NCBI RefSeq assembly: GCF_021869765.1
Contig: NZ_CP084580.1
Coordinates: forward strand, 372,001 to 436,000
Reading direction: 5' to 3'
From: Chryseobacterium sp. MEBOG06
GTDB taxonomy: Bacteria; Bacteroidota; Bacteroidia; Flavobacteriales; Weeksellaceae
DNA: 64,000 nucleotides
A model generated the notes under the pieces. It saw nothing but the letters and a program-made list of their open reading frames with translations, had not been told where the DNA came from and made no database searches. Positions 18,530 through 28,660 of the stretch are shown one piece after another; positions within the stretch are counted from its first letter, which is position 1, and each line of letters starts with the position of its first letter. Position numbers and translations under genes: made by a program.

Positions 18530-19006
18530 TTATTTTCCCAGATAGGAATTGTACATCCAAACTTCCTTCTCTTGCTCGGTAATATAGTCGCTCATTTGTG
18601 AGTTGGTACCCTCATCTCCTGCTTCATCTGTAATATCTAAAAGTTCTCTTTGAAGATCAAGAACCACTTTGAATGAATTCAGGATCTGTTCAACACTTTT
18701 AGTGCCGTCAGTAACTTCTTTACTTTCCTTAATGGTTGCTACTTTCAAATAATCAGAGTAGTTATGGGCAGGAGTAGCTCCCAGAGTAAGGATTCTTTCT
18801 GCAATTTCATCAATCTTTAGAACCAGGCTGTTGTATAATTCTTCAAACTTCGGATGAAGCGTGAAAAACTGATCACCTTTAATGTTCCAGTGGGAACCTC
18901 TGGTATTCTGATAAAACACAGAATAATTGGCTAAAAGTACATTTAATTTGTCTGAAATCTTTTTACAGTCGGCCTCTTTTAAACCGATAATGCTAGCGTT
19001 TTTCAT
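18530..19006 (-). CDS. dps: Dps family DNA-binding ferritin-like protein
   Basis: A 158-residue ferritin-like protein. Ferroxidase ligands align with E. coli Dps spacing: His39, His51, Glu55 (Asp in E. coli), Asp66 and Glu70, in HWNIKGDQFFTLHPKFEELY. It should store iron and consume hydrogen peroxide at dodecamer interfaces, protecting DNA in starvation. The N-terminus is short, with few Lys, so DNA binding may be weak. Monocistronic. Confidence 0.92.
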   Translation of the reverse strand: MKNASIIGLKEADCKKISDKLNVLLANYSVFYQNTRGSHWNIKGDQFFTLHPKFEELYNSLVLKIDEIAERILTLGATPAHNYSDYLKVATIKESKEVTDGTKSVEQILNSFKVVLDLQRELLDITDEAGDEGTNSQMSDYITEQEKEVWMYNSYLGK

Positions 19007-19205
19007 ATGTATATATTTATTTTTTTAGGGTCATTAATACGTACCGTTTTGCAGGATTGTCTGCTGAAATTTAAAACGTCCACTTCATAAACCGTATTTG
19101 TATATCCGAAAGTTACGAAATATTGTGCCGAACTGCTTTCAATGTTGATAGATGATAACTATGGAAAAATTTTTTAAAATAGTTTGGAAGTCTTAATATT
19201 GCAAA

Positions 19206-20795
19206 ATGATGAAAAGTTTTTTGATTACAGCTGCTGTATTTTTCGGGATATGTTTTCTATATATTCTGTTTATGCTGTCCAGTACCGGTAATTATTTTAC
19301 CTATATATTAGATGATGCATACATCCATATGGCTATTGCCAGGAACTTTGCATTTCATGGAGTATGGGGAGTTACAAAGTATATTTTTTCATCGTCTTCA
19401 TCATCTCCGGTTTTTACCTGTATTATAAGCCTTTTATTTTTTGTTTTTGGAAACCATACTTTAATACCGTTAATTTTCAATATTGTAGTTTCCTGCTTGC
19501 TTATTGCTGTTCTCGTTAAATATTTTTCTTTTTTTTTACTACATAGTAAACAGGTTATTGTGGCATGTCTCTTTACTCTTTTTCTATCGGTGTTGCATGT
19601 GCAGATTGTATCAGGAATGGAACATGTCTTACAGGTATTTGTGATTGCTGTCAATATTTATTGTTTTCAAAAATGGATTGGAAATGGTTTTAAAACAAGT
19701 CTCTACACCTATATTTTTTATTGTACTATTCTGCTGCTGGGGTTAGTGAGATTTGAAAGTATGTTCTATTTCGTATCACTTGCCTTTGTTTTTTTTCTGA
19801 TCAGAAACTTTAAAAATGCTATGCTGGTACTTGTTATCGGTTTTGCTCCGATTCTTGTTTTTGGATACTTTAATGTTCATAGCAGCGGTTATTTTTTTCC
19901 TAATTCAGTAGTTGTAAAAGGAACTTTGATCGATTTCTCAGGAAATGTTTTAGCGCAGATTGCTGATATCGTTTTAAAAAAACTGATCCTTAATATAACC
20001 TTCTACAAGATTGGATTTTTTCCATTACTGATAGGAATGATATTGATTTATAGGGATTATAAAAGTAAAATAGATTTTAGATCCATAGTATCTGCTAATT
20101 TTCTTTTCATTGCTTTTAGTTTTACATTGATCATGCACTGTCTGTTCGGTGAAATGAAAAGTATTTTTAGGTATGAAGCTTATCTACTGGTCGCTTTTTG
20201 CATGACTCTCATTCCTAAGTTGTTGGTTTTCTTTGAAAAACCTTGGTCAGCTTTTAAAGCAGAAGCGGGAATAGGAGTTTTTATTATGGCTAATACTATA
20301 ATATTGGTTTATAAGTTTGGATATGCTCATAATCTTATTACTAATGGAAGTGCTAATATCTATGAACAGCAAATCCAGTCAGCGAGGTTTTTACATAAAT
20401 ACTATAATACATCCAAGGTTGTTGCTAATGATATTGGAGCAATTACTTACTTTTCCGATATTCATTTGTTGGATATTGTAGGGTTGGGATCTATGGAAAT
20501 GGTAGACTTTAAAATCAGGAAAAAAGTTTTCGATGATGAGGTTGAAAAATTTCTTTCTGAGTATACCCGCGATAATAAATATGAACTTGCAGTCGCATAC
20601 GAAGAATGGCTGGAGGGGCATGCTCCAAAAAGCTGGAAAAAAATTGCGGCTTTAGAGATAAGCGGAGATAATGGCGTGCTGGGATTTAAGCGCGTAGTTA
20701 TTTATTCTATAAACCCGGAAACCCGGGATGTATTGATTGATAATGTCAAAAAATTTGATTGGAATAAAAAGGTAAAAGTGACCATCATTAGATAG
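19206..20795 (+). CDS. Polytopic membrane protein, GT-C-type glycosyltransferase-like
   Basis: A 529-residue protein with about 9-11 predicted TM helices in residues 1-390 and a soluble C-terminal domain of about 140 residues. An acidic DDAYIHMA motif follows TM1, as in GT-C polyprenyl-phosphate-sugar transferases where this Asp pair is catalytic. The Ser-rich SSSSSSP loop follows. The sugar and acceptor are unknown. The gene is isolated, with unrelated neighbours, so there is no context support. Confidence 0.55.
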   Translation: MMKSFLITAAVFFGICFLYILFMLSSTGNYFTYILDDAYIHMAIARNFAFHGVWGVTKYIFSSSSSSPVFTCIISLLFFVFGNHTLIPLIFNIVVSCLLIAVLVKYFSFFLLHSKQVIVACLFTLFLSVLHVQIVSGMEHVLQVFVIAVNIYCFQKWIGNGFKTSLYTYIFYCTILLLGLVRFESMFYFVSLAFVFFLIRNFKNAMLVLVIGFAPILVFGYFNVHSSGYFFPNSVVVKGTLIDFSGNVLAQIADIVLKKLILNITFYKIGFFPLLIGMILIYRDYKSKIDFRSIVSANFLFIAFSFTLIMHCLFGEMKSIFRYEAYLLVAFCMTLIPKLLVFFEKPWSAFKAEAGIGVFIMANTIILVYKFGYAHNLITNGSANIYEQQIQSARFLHKYYNTSKVVANDIGAITYFSDIHLLDIVGLGSMEMVDFKIRKKVFDDEVEKFLSEYTRDNKYELAVAYEEWLEGHAPKSWKKIAALEISGDNGVLGFKRVVIYSINPETRDVLIDNVKKFDWNKKVKVTIIR

Positions 20796-21134
20796 ACACT
20801 GCTAATGTGCTTTTCTTCCATCTTGAAATGCATATTATTTTTTGTTGGATAATTATTAAAAAATACATAATGATTTGTTAATAGAAGTTGATTCCCTGTT
20901 TTTATAGTTTTGAATTCGGAATCAGAAATTATTGGACTATGAAAAAACTTTTTGCATGTCGTTTTATCAATGCTGGTTTTTTCATTAGCTGATAATGATT
21001 ATGATAAGAATGCTTTTAAATATTTTTTTTTAAACAAGCCTCTATAGTGGAAATAATCCAAAATCACAACCTTTTTTTGATGGTAATGAAAACAAATGAA
21101 AATGTCTTCAAAAGAAATAAAATTTCATAACTGC
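20796..21134 (+). other. Intergenic stretch with a small decayed or frameshifted ORF
   Basis: No full gene is seen. From an ATG at 20939, MKKLFACRF is read and stops early. If the T4 at 20962-20965 were one base shorter the frame would continue with LSMLVFSLADNDYDKNAF and stop near 21046, giving a signal-peptide-like start of about 35 residues. This may be a gene remnant or a miscalled short secreted peptide. The rest is AT-rich without RNA-gene features. Confidence 0.3.
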
Positions 21135-21164
21135 TTGTCAATTAAAAAAATATTATTATTTTTG
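21135..21164 (+). promoter_or_regulatory. Promoter of the str ribosomal operon
   Basis: TTG (21135-21137), a 19-bp spacer and TATTTTTG (21157-21164) match the flavobacterial consensus. The same spacing is found before rplC. Confidence 0.75.
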
Positions 21165-21188
21165 CACCCTAAAATAAAAAGCAATTAA

Positions 21189-21602
21189 ATGCCTACTATT
21201 CAACAATTAGTAAGAAAAGGAAGAGCCACGCTTGCCAAGAAGAGCAAATCGGCTGCCCTTGATTCTTGTCCACAAAGACGTGGTGTATGTACGAGAGTAT
21301 ATACTACTACACCGAAGAAACCTAACTCTGCACTTAGAAAAGTTGCAAGGGTAAGACTTTCTAACGGTAAAGAAGTTAACGCCTACATCCCGGGCGAAGG
21401 ACATAATCTTCAAGAGCACTCGATAGTATTGGTAAGAGGCGGAAGGGTGAAAGACCTACCGGGAGTACGTTACCACATCGTAAGAGGTGCTTTAGACACT
21501 GCAGGTGTAAACGGAAGAACACAGAGAAGATCTAAGTATGGAGCTAAGAGACCTAAGCCAGGTCAGGCAGCTGCAGCACCAGCAAAAGGAAAGAAAAAAT
21601 AA
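21189..21602 (+). CDS. rpsL: 30S ribosomal protein S12
   Basis: A 137-residue S12, slightly long because of an Ala/Lys-rich tail ([14 protein letters not shown]). The decoding-centre loops [12 protein letters not shown] and [12 protein letters not shown] keep the Lys residues whose mutation gives streptomycin resistance in other bacteria, so this looks wild type. First gene of the str operon, followed by rpsG after 23 bp. Confidence 0.98.
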   Translation: MPTIQQLVRKGRATLAKKSKSAALDSCPQRRGVCTRVYTTTPKKPNSALRKVARVRLSNGKEVNAYIPGEGHNLQEHSIVLVRGGRVKDLPGVRYHIVRGALDTAGVNGRTQRRSKYGAKRPKPGQAAAAPAKGKKK

Positions 21603-21625
21603 TCATTAAATAAGGTACAGAAGCA

Positions 21626-22102
21626 ATGAGAAAGACAAAAGCGAAAAAAAGACCGTTGTTACCAGATCCGAAGTTTAATGATCAATTGGTAACTAGATTC
21701 GTAAACAACTTAATGCTAGACGGTAAAAAGTCTATCGCATTCAAAATTTTCTATGATGCATTAGAGATCGTAGAAAACAAAAAAGGAGAAACTGAGAAAA
21801 CAGCCCTTGAAATCTGGAAAGATGCACTTACTAACGTAATGCCTCACGTAGAAGTACGTTCTAGAAGAGTAGGTGGAGCTAACTTCCAGATTCCTATGCC
21901 AATCAGAGCTGATAGAAAAATTTCTATGGCAATGAAATGGTTAATCAAATATTCTAAAGCTAGAAATGATAAGTCTATGGCTTTGAAATTAGCTAATGAA
22001 GTTGTAGCTGCTTCAAGAGAAGAAGGTGCTGCTTACAAGAAAAAGAGTGATACTCACAAAATGGCGGAAGCTAACAAAGCGTTTTCACACTTTAAATTCT
22101 AA
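21626..22102 (+). CDS. rpsG: 30S ribosomal protein S7
   Basis: A 158-residue primary 16S rRNA-binding protein that organises the 30S head. Typical stretches include [27 protein letters not shown] and [15 protein letters not shown]. It lies between rpsL and fusA with a 6-bp gap to fusA, the classic str order. Confidence 0.98.
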   Translation: MRKTKAKKRPLLPDPKFNDQLVTRFVNNLMLDGKKSIAFKIFYDALEIVENKKGETEKTALEIWKDALTNVMPHVEVRSRRVGGANFQIPMPIRADRKISMAMKWLIKYSKARNDKSMALKLANEVVAASREEGAAYKKKSDTHKMAEANKAFSHFKF

Positions 22103-22108
22103 TCTGAA

Positions 22109-24226
22109 ATGGGAAGAGATCTTAAATTTACAAGAAATATTGGTATTGCCGCTCACATTGATGCTGGTAAGACTACTACTACAGAAAGGATTTTATTCTA
22201 TACAGGTGTTAACCACAAAATTGGTGAAGTTCACGATGGTGCTTCTACAATGGACTGGATGGAGCAGGAAGCAGAAAGAGGTATTACCATTACTTCTGCA
22301 GCCACTACTTGTTCTTGGAATTTCCCAACTGATCAAGGAAAACCTCTTGCTGATACTAAGCCTTACCACTTCAACATCATTGATACACCGGGACACGTTG
22401 ACTTCACTGTAGAAGTAAACAGATCTTTAAGAGTATTGGATGGATTGGTATTCTTATTCTCTGCAGTAGATGGAGTAGAGCCTCAGTCTGAAACAAACTG
22501 GAGACTTGCTGACAACTACAAAGTTGCAAGAATGGGATTCGTAAACAAAATGGACAGACAAGGTGCTGACTTCCTTAACGTTGTAAAACAAGTTAAAGAA
22601 ATGTTAGGATCTAATGCAGTTCCAATCGTTTTACCAATCGGTGCTGAAGAAGATTTCAAAGGTGTAGTTGACTTAATTAAAAACAGAGCTATCATCTGGG
22701 ATGAAGCAGGACAAGGAGCTACTTTCGAAGTAGTGCCAATTCCTGAAGATATGAAAGATGAAGTTCTTGAATATAGAGAGAAACTAGTAGAAGCTGTTGC
22801 TGACTACGATGATACTTTGATGGAGAAATTCTTCGAAGATCCAGATTCTATCTCTGAAGAAGAAATCAACGAAGCTCTTAGAAAAGCTACTATTGATTTA
22901 TCTATTATCCCAATGACTTGTGGTTCTTCATTCAAAAATAAAGGAGTACAGTTTATGTTGGATGCAGTATGTAAATACTTGCCTTCTCCATTGGATAAAG
23001 ATGATATCAAAGGTACTGATCCAAGAACAGACGCTGAAATTACAAGAAAACCAGACGTAAACGAGCCATTCTCGGCTTTAGCATTTAAGATTGCTACTGA
23101 CCCATTCGTGGGAAGATTAGCATTCTTCAGAGCATACTCTGGAAGATTAGATGCAGGTTCTTATATCTTGAACACTCGTTCAGGTGATAAAGAAAGAATC
23201 TCAAGAATTTACCAAATGCACGCTAACAAGCAAAACCCTGTAGAATATATTGAAGCAGGAGATATTGGTGCAGCGGTAGGTTTCAAATCTATCAAAACTG
23301 GTGATACTATGTGTGACGAGAAAAACCCAATCGTTCTTGAATCGATGGTTTTCCCTGATCCGGTAATTGGTATCGCTGTTGAGCCTAAAACTAAAGCTGA
23401 CCAGGATAAAATGGGTAACGCTTTAGCTAAATTGGCTGAAGAAGATCCTACGTTTACAGTTAGAACTGATGAAGCTTCTGGACAAACGATTATCTCTGGT
23501 ATGGGTGAGCTTCACTTAGATATCATTGTTGACCGTATGAGAAGAGAGTTCAAAGTTGAAGTAAACCAAGGACAACCTCAGGTAGAATACAAAGAAAATC
23601 TTACAAAAGTTGCTCAGCACAGAGAAGTTTACAAAAAACAATCTGGTGGTAAGGGTAAATTTGCTGACATTGTATTTGAACTAGGACCTGCTGACGAAGG
23701 TAAAATTGGTTTAGAATTCATCAATGAGATCAAAGGTGGTAACGTTCCTAGAGAATTTGTTCCTGCAATTGAAAAAGGCTTTAAAGCTGCAATGAAGAAC
23801 GGTCCTTTGGCTGGTTTCGAAGTTGAAGGTATTAAAGTTGTTCTTAAAGACGGATCTTTCCACGCAGTGGATTCTGATGCTCTTTCTTTTGAAATGGCTG
23901 CTAAATTAGGATTTAAAGAAGCGGGACGTGCTGCTAAGCCAGTAATTATGGAGCCTATTATGAAACTGGAAGTTGTAACTCCGGAAGAATATATGGGTAA
24001 CATCATTGGTGACCTTAACAAGAGAAGAGGTACGATCAGTGGTCAGGAAGAGAAAAACGGTGCTGTTGTAATCAAAGGTTCTGTTCCACTTTCTGAAATG
24101 TTTGGATATGTAACAACTCTAAGAACACTTTCATCAGGAAGAGCTACTTCTTCTATGGAATTAGAGAAGTACCAAGCTACTCCACAAAACGTTGCTGAAG
24201 AAATCATAGCTAAAGCAAAAGGTTAA
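22109..24226 (+). CDS. fusA: Elongation factor G
   Basis: A 705-residue translational GTPase that drives translocation and, with RRF, ribosome recycling. G1 is [13 protein letters not shown], the switch region has [13 protein letters not shown]3 is DTPGHVDF and G4 is NKMDR. Domains II-V follow at normal length. A 16-bp gap separates it from rpsJ. Confidence 0.98.
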   Translation: MGRDLKFTRNIGIAAHIDAGKTTTTERILFYTGVNHKIGEVHDGASTMDWMEQEAERGITITSAATTCSWNFPTDQGKPLADTKPYHFNIIDTPGHVDFTVEVNRSLRVLDGLVFLFSAVDGVEPQSETNWRLADNYKVARMGFVNKMDRQGADFLNVVKQVKEMLGSNAVPIVLPIGAEEDFKGVVDLIKNRAIIWDEAGQGATFEVVPIPEDMKDEVLEYREKLVEAVADYDDTLMEKFFEDPDSISEEEINEALRKATIDLSIIPMTCGSSFKNKGVQFMLDAVCKYLPSPLDKDDIKGTDPRTDAEITRKPDVNEPFSALAFKIATDPFVGRLAFFRAYSGRLDAGSYILNTRSGDKERISRIYQMHANKQNPVEYIEAGDIGAAVGFKSIKTGDTMCDEKNPIVLESMVFPDPVIGIAVEPKTKADQDKMGNALAKLAEEDPTFTVRTDEASGQTIISGMGELHLDIIVDRMRREFKVEVNQGQPQVEYKENLTKVAQHREVYKKQSGGKGKFADIVFELGPADEGKIGLEFINEIKGGNVPREFVPAIEKGFKAAMKNGPLAGFEVEGIKVVLKDGSFHAVDSDALSFEMAAKLGFKEAGRAAKPVIMEPIMKLEVVTPEEYMGNIIGDLNKRRGTISGQEEKNGAVVIKGSVPLSEMFGYVTTLRTLSSGRATSSMELEKYQATPQNVAEEIIAKAKG

Positions 24227-24242
24227 TTTTTAAATTAGAAAA

Positions 24243-24548
24243 ATGTCACAAAGAATCAGAATAAAACTAAAATCTTACGATTATAACTTGGTAGACAAGT
24301 CTGCTGAGAAAATCGTAAAAACGGTAAAGGCTACTGGTGCTGTTGTAAACGGTCCAATTCCATTGCCAACGAATAAGAGAATCTTCACTGTGTTGAGATC
24401 TCCTCACGTTAACAAAAAAGCAAGAGAGCAGTTCCAACTTTCAGCTCACAAGAGACTAATGGATATCTACTCTTCTTCTTCTAAAACTGTTGATGCTCTA
24501 ATGAAGTTAGAGTTACCAAGCGGTGTTGACGTTGAAATTAAAGTGTGA
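24243..24548 (+). CDS. rpsJ: 30S ribosomal protein S10
   Basis: A 101-residue S10 ([21 protein letters not shown], then [23 protein letters not shown]). In many Bacteroidota rpsJ leads directly into rplC. Here it is followed by a strong terminator and a 23-kb unrelated stretch before rplC, so it closes the str transcript. Confidence 0.98.
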   Translation: MSQRIRIKLKSYDYNLVDKSAEKIVKTVKATGAVVNGPIPLPTNKRIFTVLRSPHVNKKAREQFQLSAHKRLMDIYSSSSKTVDALMKLELPSGVDVEIKV

Positions 24549-24577
24549 TAACTTGCATACTTTGCAATGATTATAGA

Positions 24578-24607
24578 ATCCGTCCCTTCCAAGGGACGGA
24601 TTTTTTT
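24578..24607 (+). terminator. Rho-independent terminator of the str operon
   Basis: A perfect 11-bp stem (ATCCGTCCCTT / AAGGGACGGAT) with a 2-nt loop and a T7 run. It lies 29 bp after rpsJ and separates str from the downstream GLPGLI gene. Confidence 0.93.
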
Positions 24608-24663
24608 ATATAGCTTCATGATGTGTATTATACATATTAATGCCAAAATAACACTATTGTGTA

Positions 24664-24693
24664 TTGCAAGGTTCTATTATTTATGTATATTTG
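24664..24693 (+). promoter_or_regulatory. Promoter of the first GLPGLI gene
   Basis: TTG (24664-24666), a 19-bp spacer and TATATTTG (24686-24693), 13 bp before the ATG. Confidence 0.6.
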
Positions 24694-24706
24694 TTGAAAA
24701 ATTACT

Positions 24707-25534
24707 ATGAAAAAATTCATCTTTTTATTATTAACTGTATTTGGATTGGGTATTCAGGGGCAGACCTATCGGTTTATCTATGAACTGCAATATAAAAGTG
24801 ACTCTACCAATGATCACCTGGATAAAATAAACCTTGTTTTGGATGTGAATCCTAAAGAGGTAAAATTCTATGAGTATGACTACCTTAAAGCAGACTCTAT
24901 CAACCGTGTCAATGGAAACTATGAATATGTGTATGGTGGTAGATTTGAGTCAGTAAAACGAGCAAGAAATTCATTCAAAAACCAGATTTATGAATTGATA
25001 GGGGAAGATATGTACAGCTATCCTGCAGAAGATAAAATGATCTGGAAACTTAGTAACGAAACGAAAAACTTTGGAGGATATTCTCTGCAAAAGGCAACTA
25101 CTCATTTTGGCGGCAGAGACTGGACGGCCTGGTTTACCAAAGATATCAACATTTCTGAAGGACCCTATAAATTCTGCGGTTTGCCCGGAATGATATTCCA
25201 GCTGGAAGACTCTAAATCAAACTTTATCTTTACTTTGATTAAAAGTAAGAATCTTAAGGAGACCTATGACACCGTAGGATTTATTGAGACCTTTTTTGGA
25301 AGAAAACCTTTAGAAATTTCTGAAAAAGTAAGAACGAAGAAAAGATTGGAAATGTATAATGATCCATTGATAGAAATGAGAAAAAGTTTTAAAGAAAACT
25401 CAGGAGGACAGATGATTGTCATGGGAACAAAAATAACAAATATCGAACAGTTTAAAGACCTTACTCAAAGAATTCAGGAGTATTTTAAAAAGAATAACAA
25501 TCCGATAGATCTTGACAAAGCGGTCAGATACTAA
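24707..25534 (+). CDS. GLPGLI family exported protein
   Basis: A 275-residue protein with a signal peptide (MKKFIFLLLTVFGLGIQGQ) and the family signature GPYKFCGLPGMIFQL near residue 160. The paralogue at 62252 has the same layout (FIYELQYKSDS / VIYDFTYKPDS at the start, WTAWFTKDI / WIAWFSLEM, and a shared C-terminal NPIDLDKAV / NPIELDKAV). Function is unknown for the family; these proteins often occur near double-glycine peptides. It sits alone between two terminators. Confidence 0.88.
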   Translation: MKKFIFLLLTVFGLGIQGQTYRFIYELQYKSDSTNDHLDKINLVLDVNPKEVKFYEYDYLKADSINRVNGNYEYVYGGRFESVKRARNSFKNQIYELIGEDMYSYPAEDKMIWKLSNETKNFGGYSLQKATTHFGGRDWTAWFTKDINISEGPYKFCGLPGMIFQLEDSKSNFIFTLIKSKNLKETYDTVGFIETFFGRKPLEISEKVRTKKRLEMYNDPLIEMRKSFKENSGGQMIVMGTKITNIEQFKDLTQRIQEYFKKNNNPIDLDKAVRY

Positions 25535-25542
25535 AACTTATC

Positions 25543-25579
25543 TTAAGAAGAGCAGCTAAATTTAGGCTGCTCTTCTTAA
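25543..25579 (+). terminator. Rho-independent terminator after GLPGLI gene
   Basis: A perfect 14-bp stem (TTAAGAAGAGCAGC / GCTGCTCTTCTTAA) with a 9-nt loop lies 9 bp after the stop. Confidence 0.88.
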
Positions 25580-25703
25580 TTTATGGTCTTTAATCTATAA
25601 TTTATATATGGTAAGTTAATCATAATGATAAAGTTATAATCTATAGATATTGCCAACATAGTGCCGGATGTGTTTATAATCTGATATTGATAGTTCTATC
25701 TTG

Positions 25704-25719
25704 GGTGACATATGTCACC
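25704..25719. promoter_or_regulatory. Perfect 16-bp palindrome (Crp/Fnr-type operator candidate)
   Basis: GGTGACATATGTCACC contains GTGA-N6-TCAC, the half-site pattern of Crp/Fnr-family regulators. It lies about 33 bp upstream of a TAATTTTG box (25752-25759) for the TonB-dependent receptor. That box has no good TTG partner, as expected for an activator-dependent promoter. A weak Fur-like stretch (ATAATGATAAAG, near 25622) lies further upstream. Confidence 0.5.
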
Positions 25720-25773
25720 TTATTTCGTTTATTTAGAATTAATAAAAACAATAATTTTGCAAAAAATTATCAG

Positions 25774-27944
25774 ATGAACAAAGTAGTATCCTTTTCTCTG
25801 CTGTTATTAGGTGGGGTTCTTGCAAACGCACAGAAAACAAACGATTCAATTAAGCATAAAAAAATTGAAGAAGTAGAATTATTCGGTGAAAGAAAGAAAC
25901 AACCGGAAGGCCTTGAAGCAATTACAAGACTACCTTTGAAACCCAGAGATCAGATCCAGAGTATTTCAGTAATTTCTTACAAAGTAATCGAGGATTTGGG
26001 TGGATTAACGATCACTGATGTTGCTAAAAATGTTCCCGGAGTTACTCAGTTTGGAAGTTATGGAGGGATCAGAGAAAGTATGTCTATCAGAGGATACAGA
26101 GGAGTTCCTGTTTTGAAGAATGGAGTACAGATGGACTCGGATTTCCGTACAGGAGCCATGCTTACTGATATGCAGGGAGTAGAAAGTATTCAGGTAATTA
26201 AAGGTTCCGCTGCGGTCACTCAGGGAATTGGAGATGGACTAGGTTCCGCTGGGGAGTTATTAATGTGGTCACTAAGGTCCCTAAATTTATTGACCAGACT
26301 AATGTAGGCTTCAGATATGGGAGTTGGGATTTTTACAGACCAACGGTTGATTTCCAAAGAGTGCTTGATACACAGGGTAAAATTGCTGTTAGATTAAATG
26401 CGGCTTATCAAAATAATAATAGTTTCAGAAGATTTGTCAATACAGACCGTATTTATGTAAATCCATCCATCGCAATTCGTCCGGATGATAAAACTGAAAT
26501 TGTTGTGGAGATGGATTATATGCATAACAATACCACTCCGGATAGAGGAACTGTAAACCTTGCAAAAGGAGATACTGAAGCTATTTATAAAATGCCAGGA
26601 AGAAAATTTCTTGGTTTTTCAACAGACAATGCGAAAATTGAAACATTCAACTTCTCAACAACAGTTACAAGAAAACTTACCGAAAAATTAAAGTTAAGAA
26701 CGGCCTTTATGAGTTCGTCTTACCAATCAGAAATTGTTGGGGCAGCTTTGGCCCCTCTGAATAAAAATAACCCAAACGAATTCCGTAAAAGAACCTTAAC
26801 CAGATCTGATAGAGAAGATTTAAATAAAGTATTTCAGTTTGACTTTATGGGGGCCGATGTGAAAACCGGTTTTATGAAACATACATTTCAGGTAGGATTT
26901 GACTGGAAGGAATCTGATGTTACCACTACTTCATATGCTGCAAGTAAAGGAAGTGATGTGATCAATGTTCTGAATGAAGTTAGTAATGCTCTTCCTGAAG
27001 GAATGAATATTGACTTATCAACAGCAAAATCTGTCAATACCGTTGCCCCTACTATGGGATTAATGGCGCAGGATGTCATCACGTTTAACAAATATATAAA
27101 AGCACATTTAGGATTACGTTACAGTAGACTGATTGGGTCAGATAAAGAAAAAGATTTTGCATGGAATCCTTCATTAGGAATTATGATTTCTCCTATCGAA
27201 AACATGAATATCTTTGGTTCTTATACCAGTACTACTGCTTTAAGAAGTTCTAATAATCCGTTGTCAGGAGGCGGAACAGTAGGTGCATCTACCACTAAAC
27301 AATGGGAGGCAGGGATCAAATCTGACTGGCTTAATGAGAGATTGAGATTTAATGTTACTTTCTTTAATATTAATACCGATAATCTGTCCTATGAGGTTAT
27401 AGGAAATAATGGTCAGGGATTGGGAGTATATGCTTTGGCAGGTGAGCTTAAAAGAAAAGGAATGGAAGTCGAGTTAATTGGTAAAATCCTTCCAAACCTT
27501 CAGGTAATGACCGGATGGGCTTATGTAGATGCACAGTATAAAGACAGTCCTTCATTTGTAAGTGGATCAGCACCCATCAATACTCCAAAACATTCTGCAA
27601 ATGCATGGTTGAATTATAAATTTAATACAGGAGCTTTAACAGGGTTTGATATCGGAGCAGGTATTTATTATGTAGGAAACAGACCAGTTGATGATTACAA
27701 GCTTGATGTTATAATTGATAATGGACACGTAAACGGTACGCAGCCTGGTGAGAAACCTTTCAATATGCCGGATTACACTACTGTGGAAGCTCAGGTAGGA
27801 TATACATTCAAAAATGGAGTGGGATTAAGAGGATTCTTCAATAACATCTTCAATGCTGTTGGGTATAATTCTTACTTCAGAGGAGGTTATATCGATCAGA
27901 TCCAGCCAAGAAACTTTGCCGTTCAGTTAAATTATAAATTCTAA
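25774..27944 (+). pseudogene. TonB-dependent siderophore receptor, split by a 1-bp frameshift
   Basis: The first frame (MNKVVSFSLLLLGGVLANAQ signal peptide, KKIEEVELFGERKK, plug domain with VPGVTQFGSYGGIRESMSIRGYRG) breaks at G4 (26251-26254). With five G the sequence reads GSAGGVINVVTKVPKF and joins the second frame exactly at the plug end. The barrel then runs to the terminal aromatic motif (FAVQLNYKF). The full product would be 723 residues, normal for the family. It should import ferric siderophores. Iron-related genes follow on the same strand. A sequencing error or a recent mutation is equally possible; the rest shows no decay. Confidence 0.9.
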
Positions 27945-27962
27945 CCAACAAAATCATTCATT

Positions 27963-28580
27963 ATGAAAAGTATAAAAGGATTATTCTTAGTATTTGCGAT
28001 AGGAGCCATTTTTGCTTCATGTTCCGGAGACAAAAAGAAAGGAGTAGATTACAGCCAGTTCAAAACAGAGGTACAGCTTACTCCTGATCAGACAAAAAGC
28101 TTTGATGAGATTACCAAAAAATACCAGGATCTTCAGGACCAGAACTTTCAGGCAGCAAAAGCGCAGGGTGGTAATATGGACCGTGTGGCACTGGGGATCA
28201 AAAATGAAGAACTGAGAGCACAGCAGTCTATCGAAATGGCGAAAGTACTTGATGCACCACAAATGGAACAGTTCAACAAATTTGTTGATGAAAATTCCAG
28301 AAAAAGACCGAGATATGACAATGCATTACTGGAGAGAATAAAAGCAGAAGCTCAGCTTTCAGAAGATGAATTCAAAGTAGTAAACGCTGCCAATGACGCT
28401 TTTGAAAAAGCATTTAATGATGCTCACGATGTATACCACGGAAATAATGATTTAGCTAAAGAATACTGGGAGAAATTTGATGCCCAGAGAAAAGCAGCTA
28501 TCCAAAAAGCATTGACTCCAGAGCATTATAAAAAGTTCGAAGAAATCGTGAAAAATGTTCAGTTCAAAGGGCGAAAATAA
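27963..28580 (+). CDS. Putative lipoprotein of the iron-uptake cluster
   Basis: A 205-residue lipoprotein (MKSIKGLFLVFAIGAIFASC, Cys20). The mature part is all-helical and charged, with two similar halves (LTPDQTKSFDEITKKYQDLQDQ and LTPEHYKKFEEIVKN near the end), reminiscent of Spy/CpxP-like periplasmic helical proteins. The role is unknown. It starts 18 bp after the TonB-dependent receptor and is probably cotranscribed with it. Confidence 0.72.
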   Translation: MKSIKGLFLVFAIGAIFASCSGDKKKGVDYSQFKTEVQLTPDQTKSFDEITKKYQDLQDQNFQAAKAQGGNMDRVALGIKNEELRAQQSIEMAKVLDAPQMEQFNKFVDENSRKRPRYDNALLERIKAEAQLSEDEFKVVNAANDAFEKAFNDAHDVYHGNNDLAKEYWEKFDAQRKAAIQKALTPEHYKKFEEIVKNVQFKGRK

Positions 28581-28612
28581 CTTTAAACATTCATATTAAT
28601 TTTAATTTAAAG

Positions 28613-28645
28613 AACATTAAGATCGTAAAAAGGTCTTAATGTTTT
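28613..28645 (+). terminator. Terminator-like hairpin between lipoprotein and PepSY genes
   Basis: AACATTAAGA / TCTTAATGTT stem followed by TTTTT. It may end the receptor-lipoprotein transcript or attenuate readthrough into the PepSY gene 16 bp later. Confidence 0.75.
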
Positions 28646-28660
28646 TGCTATATACCCCAC

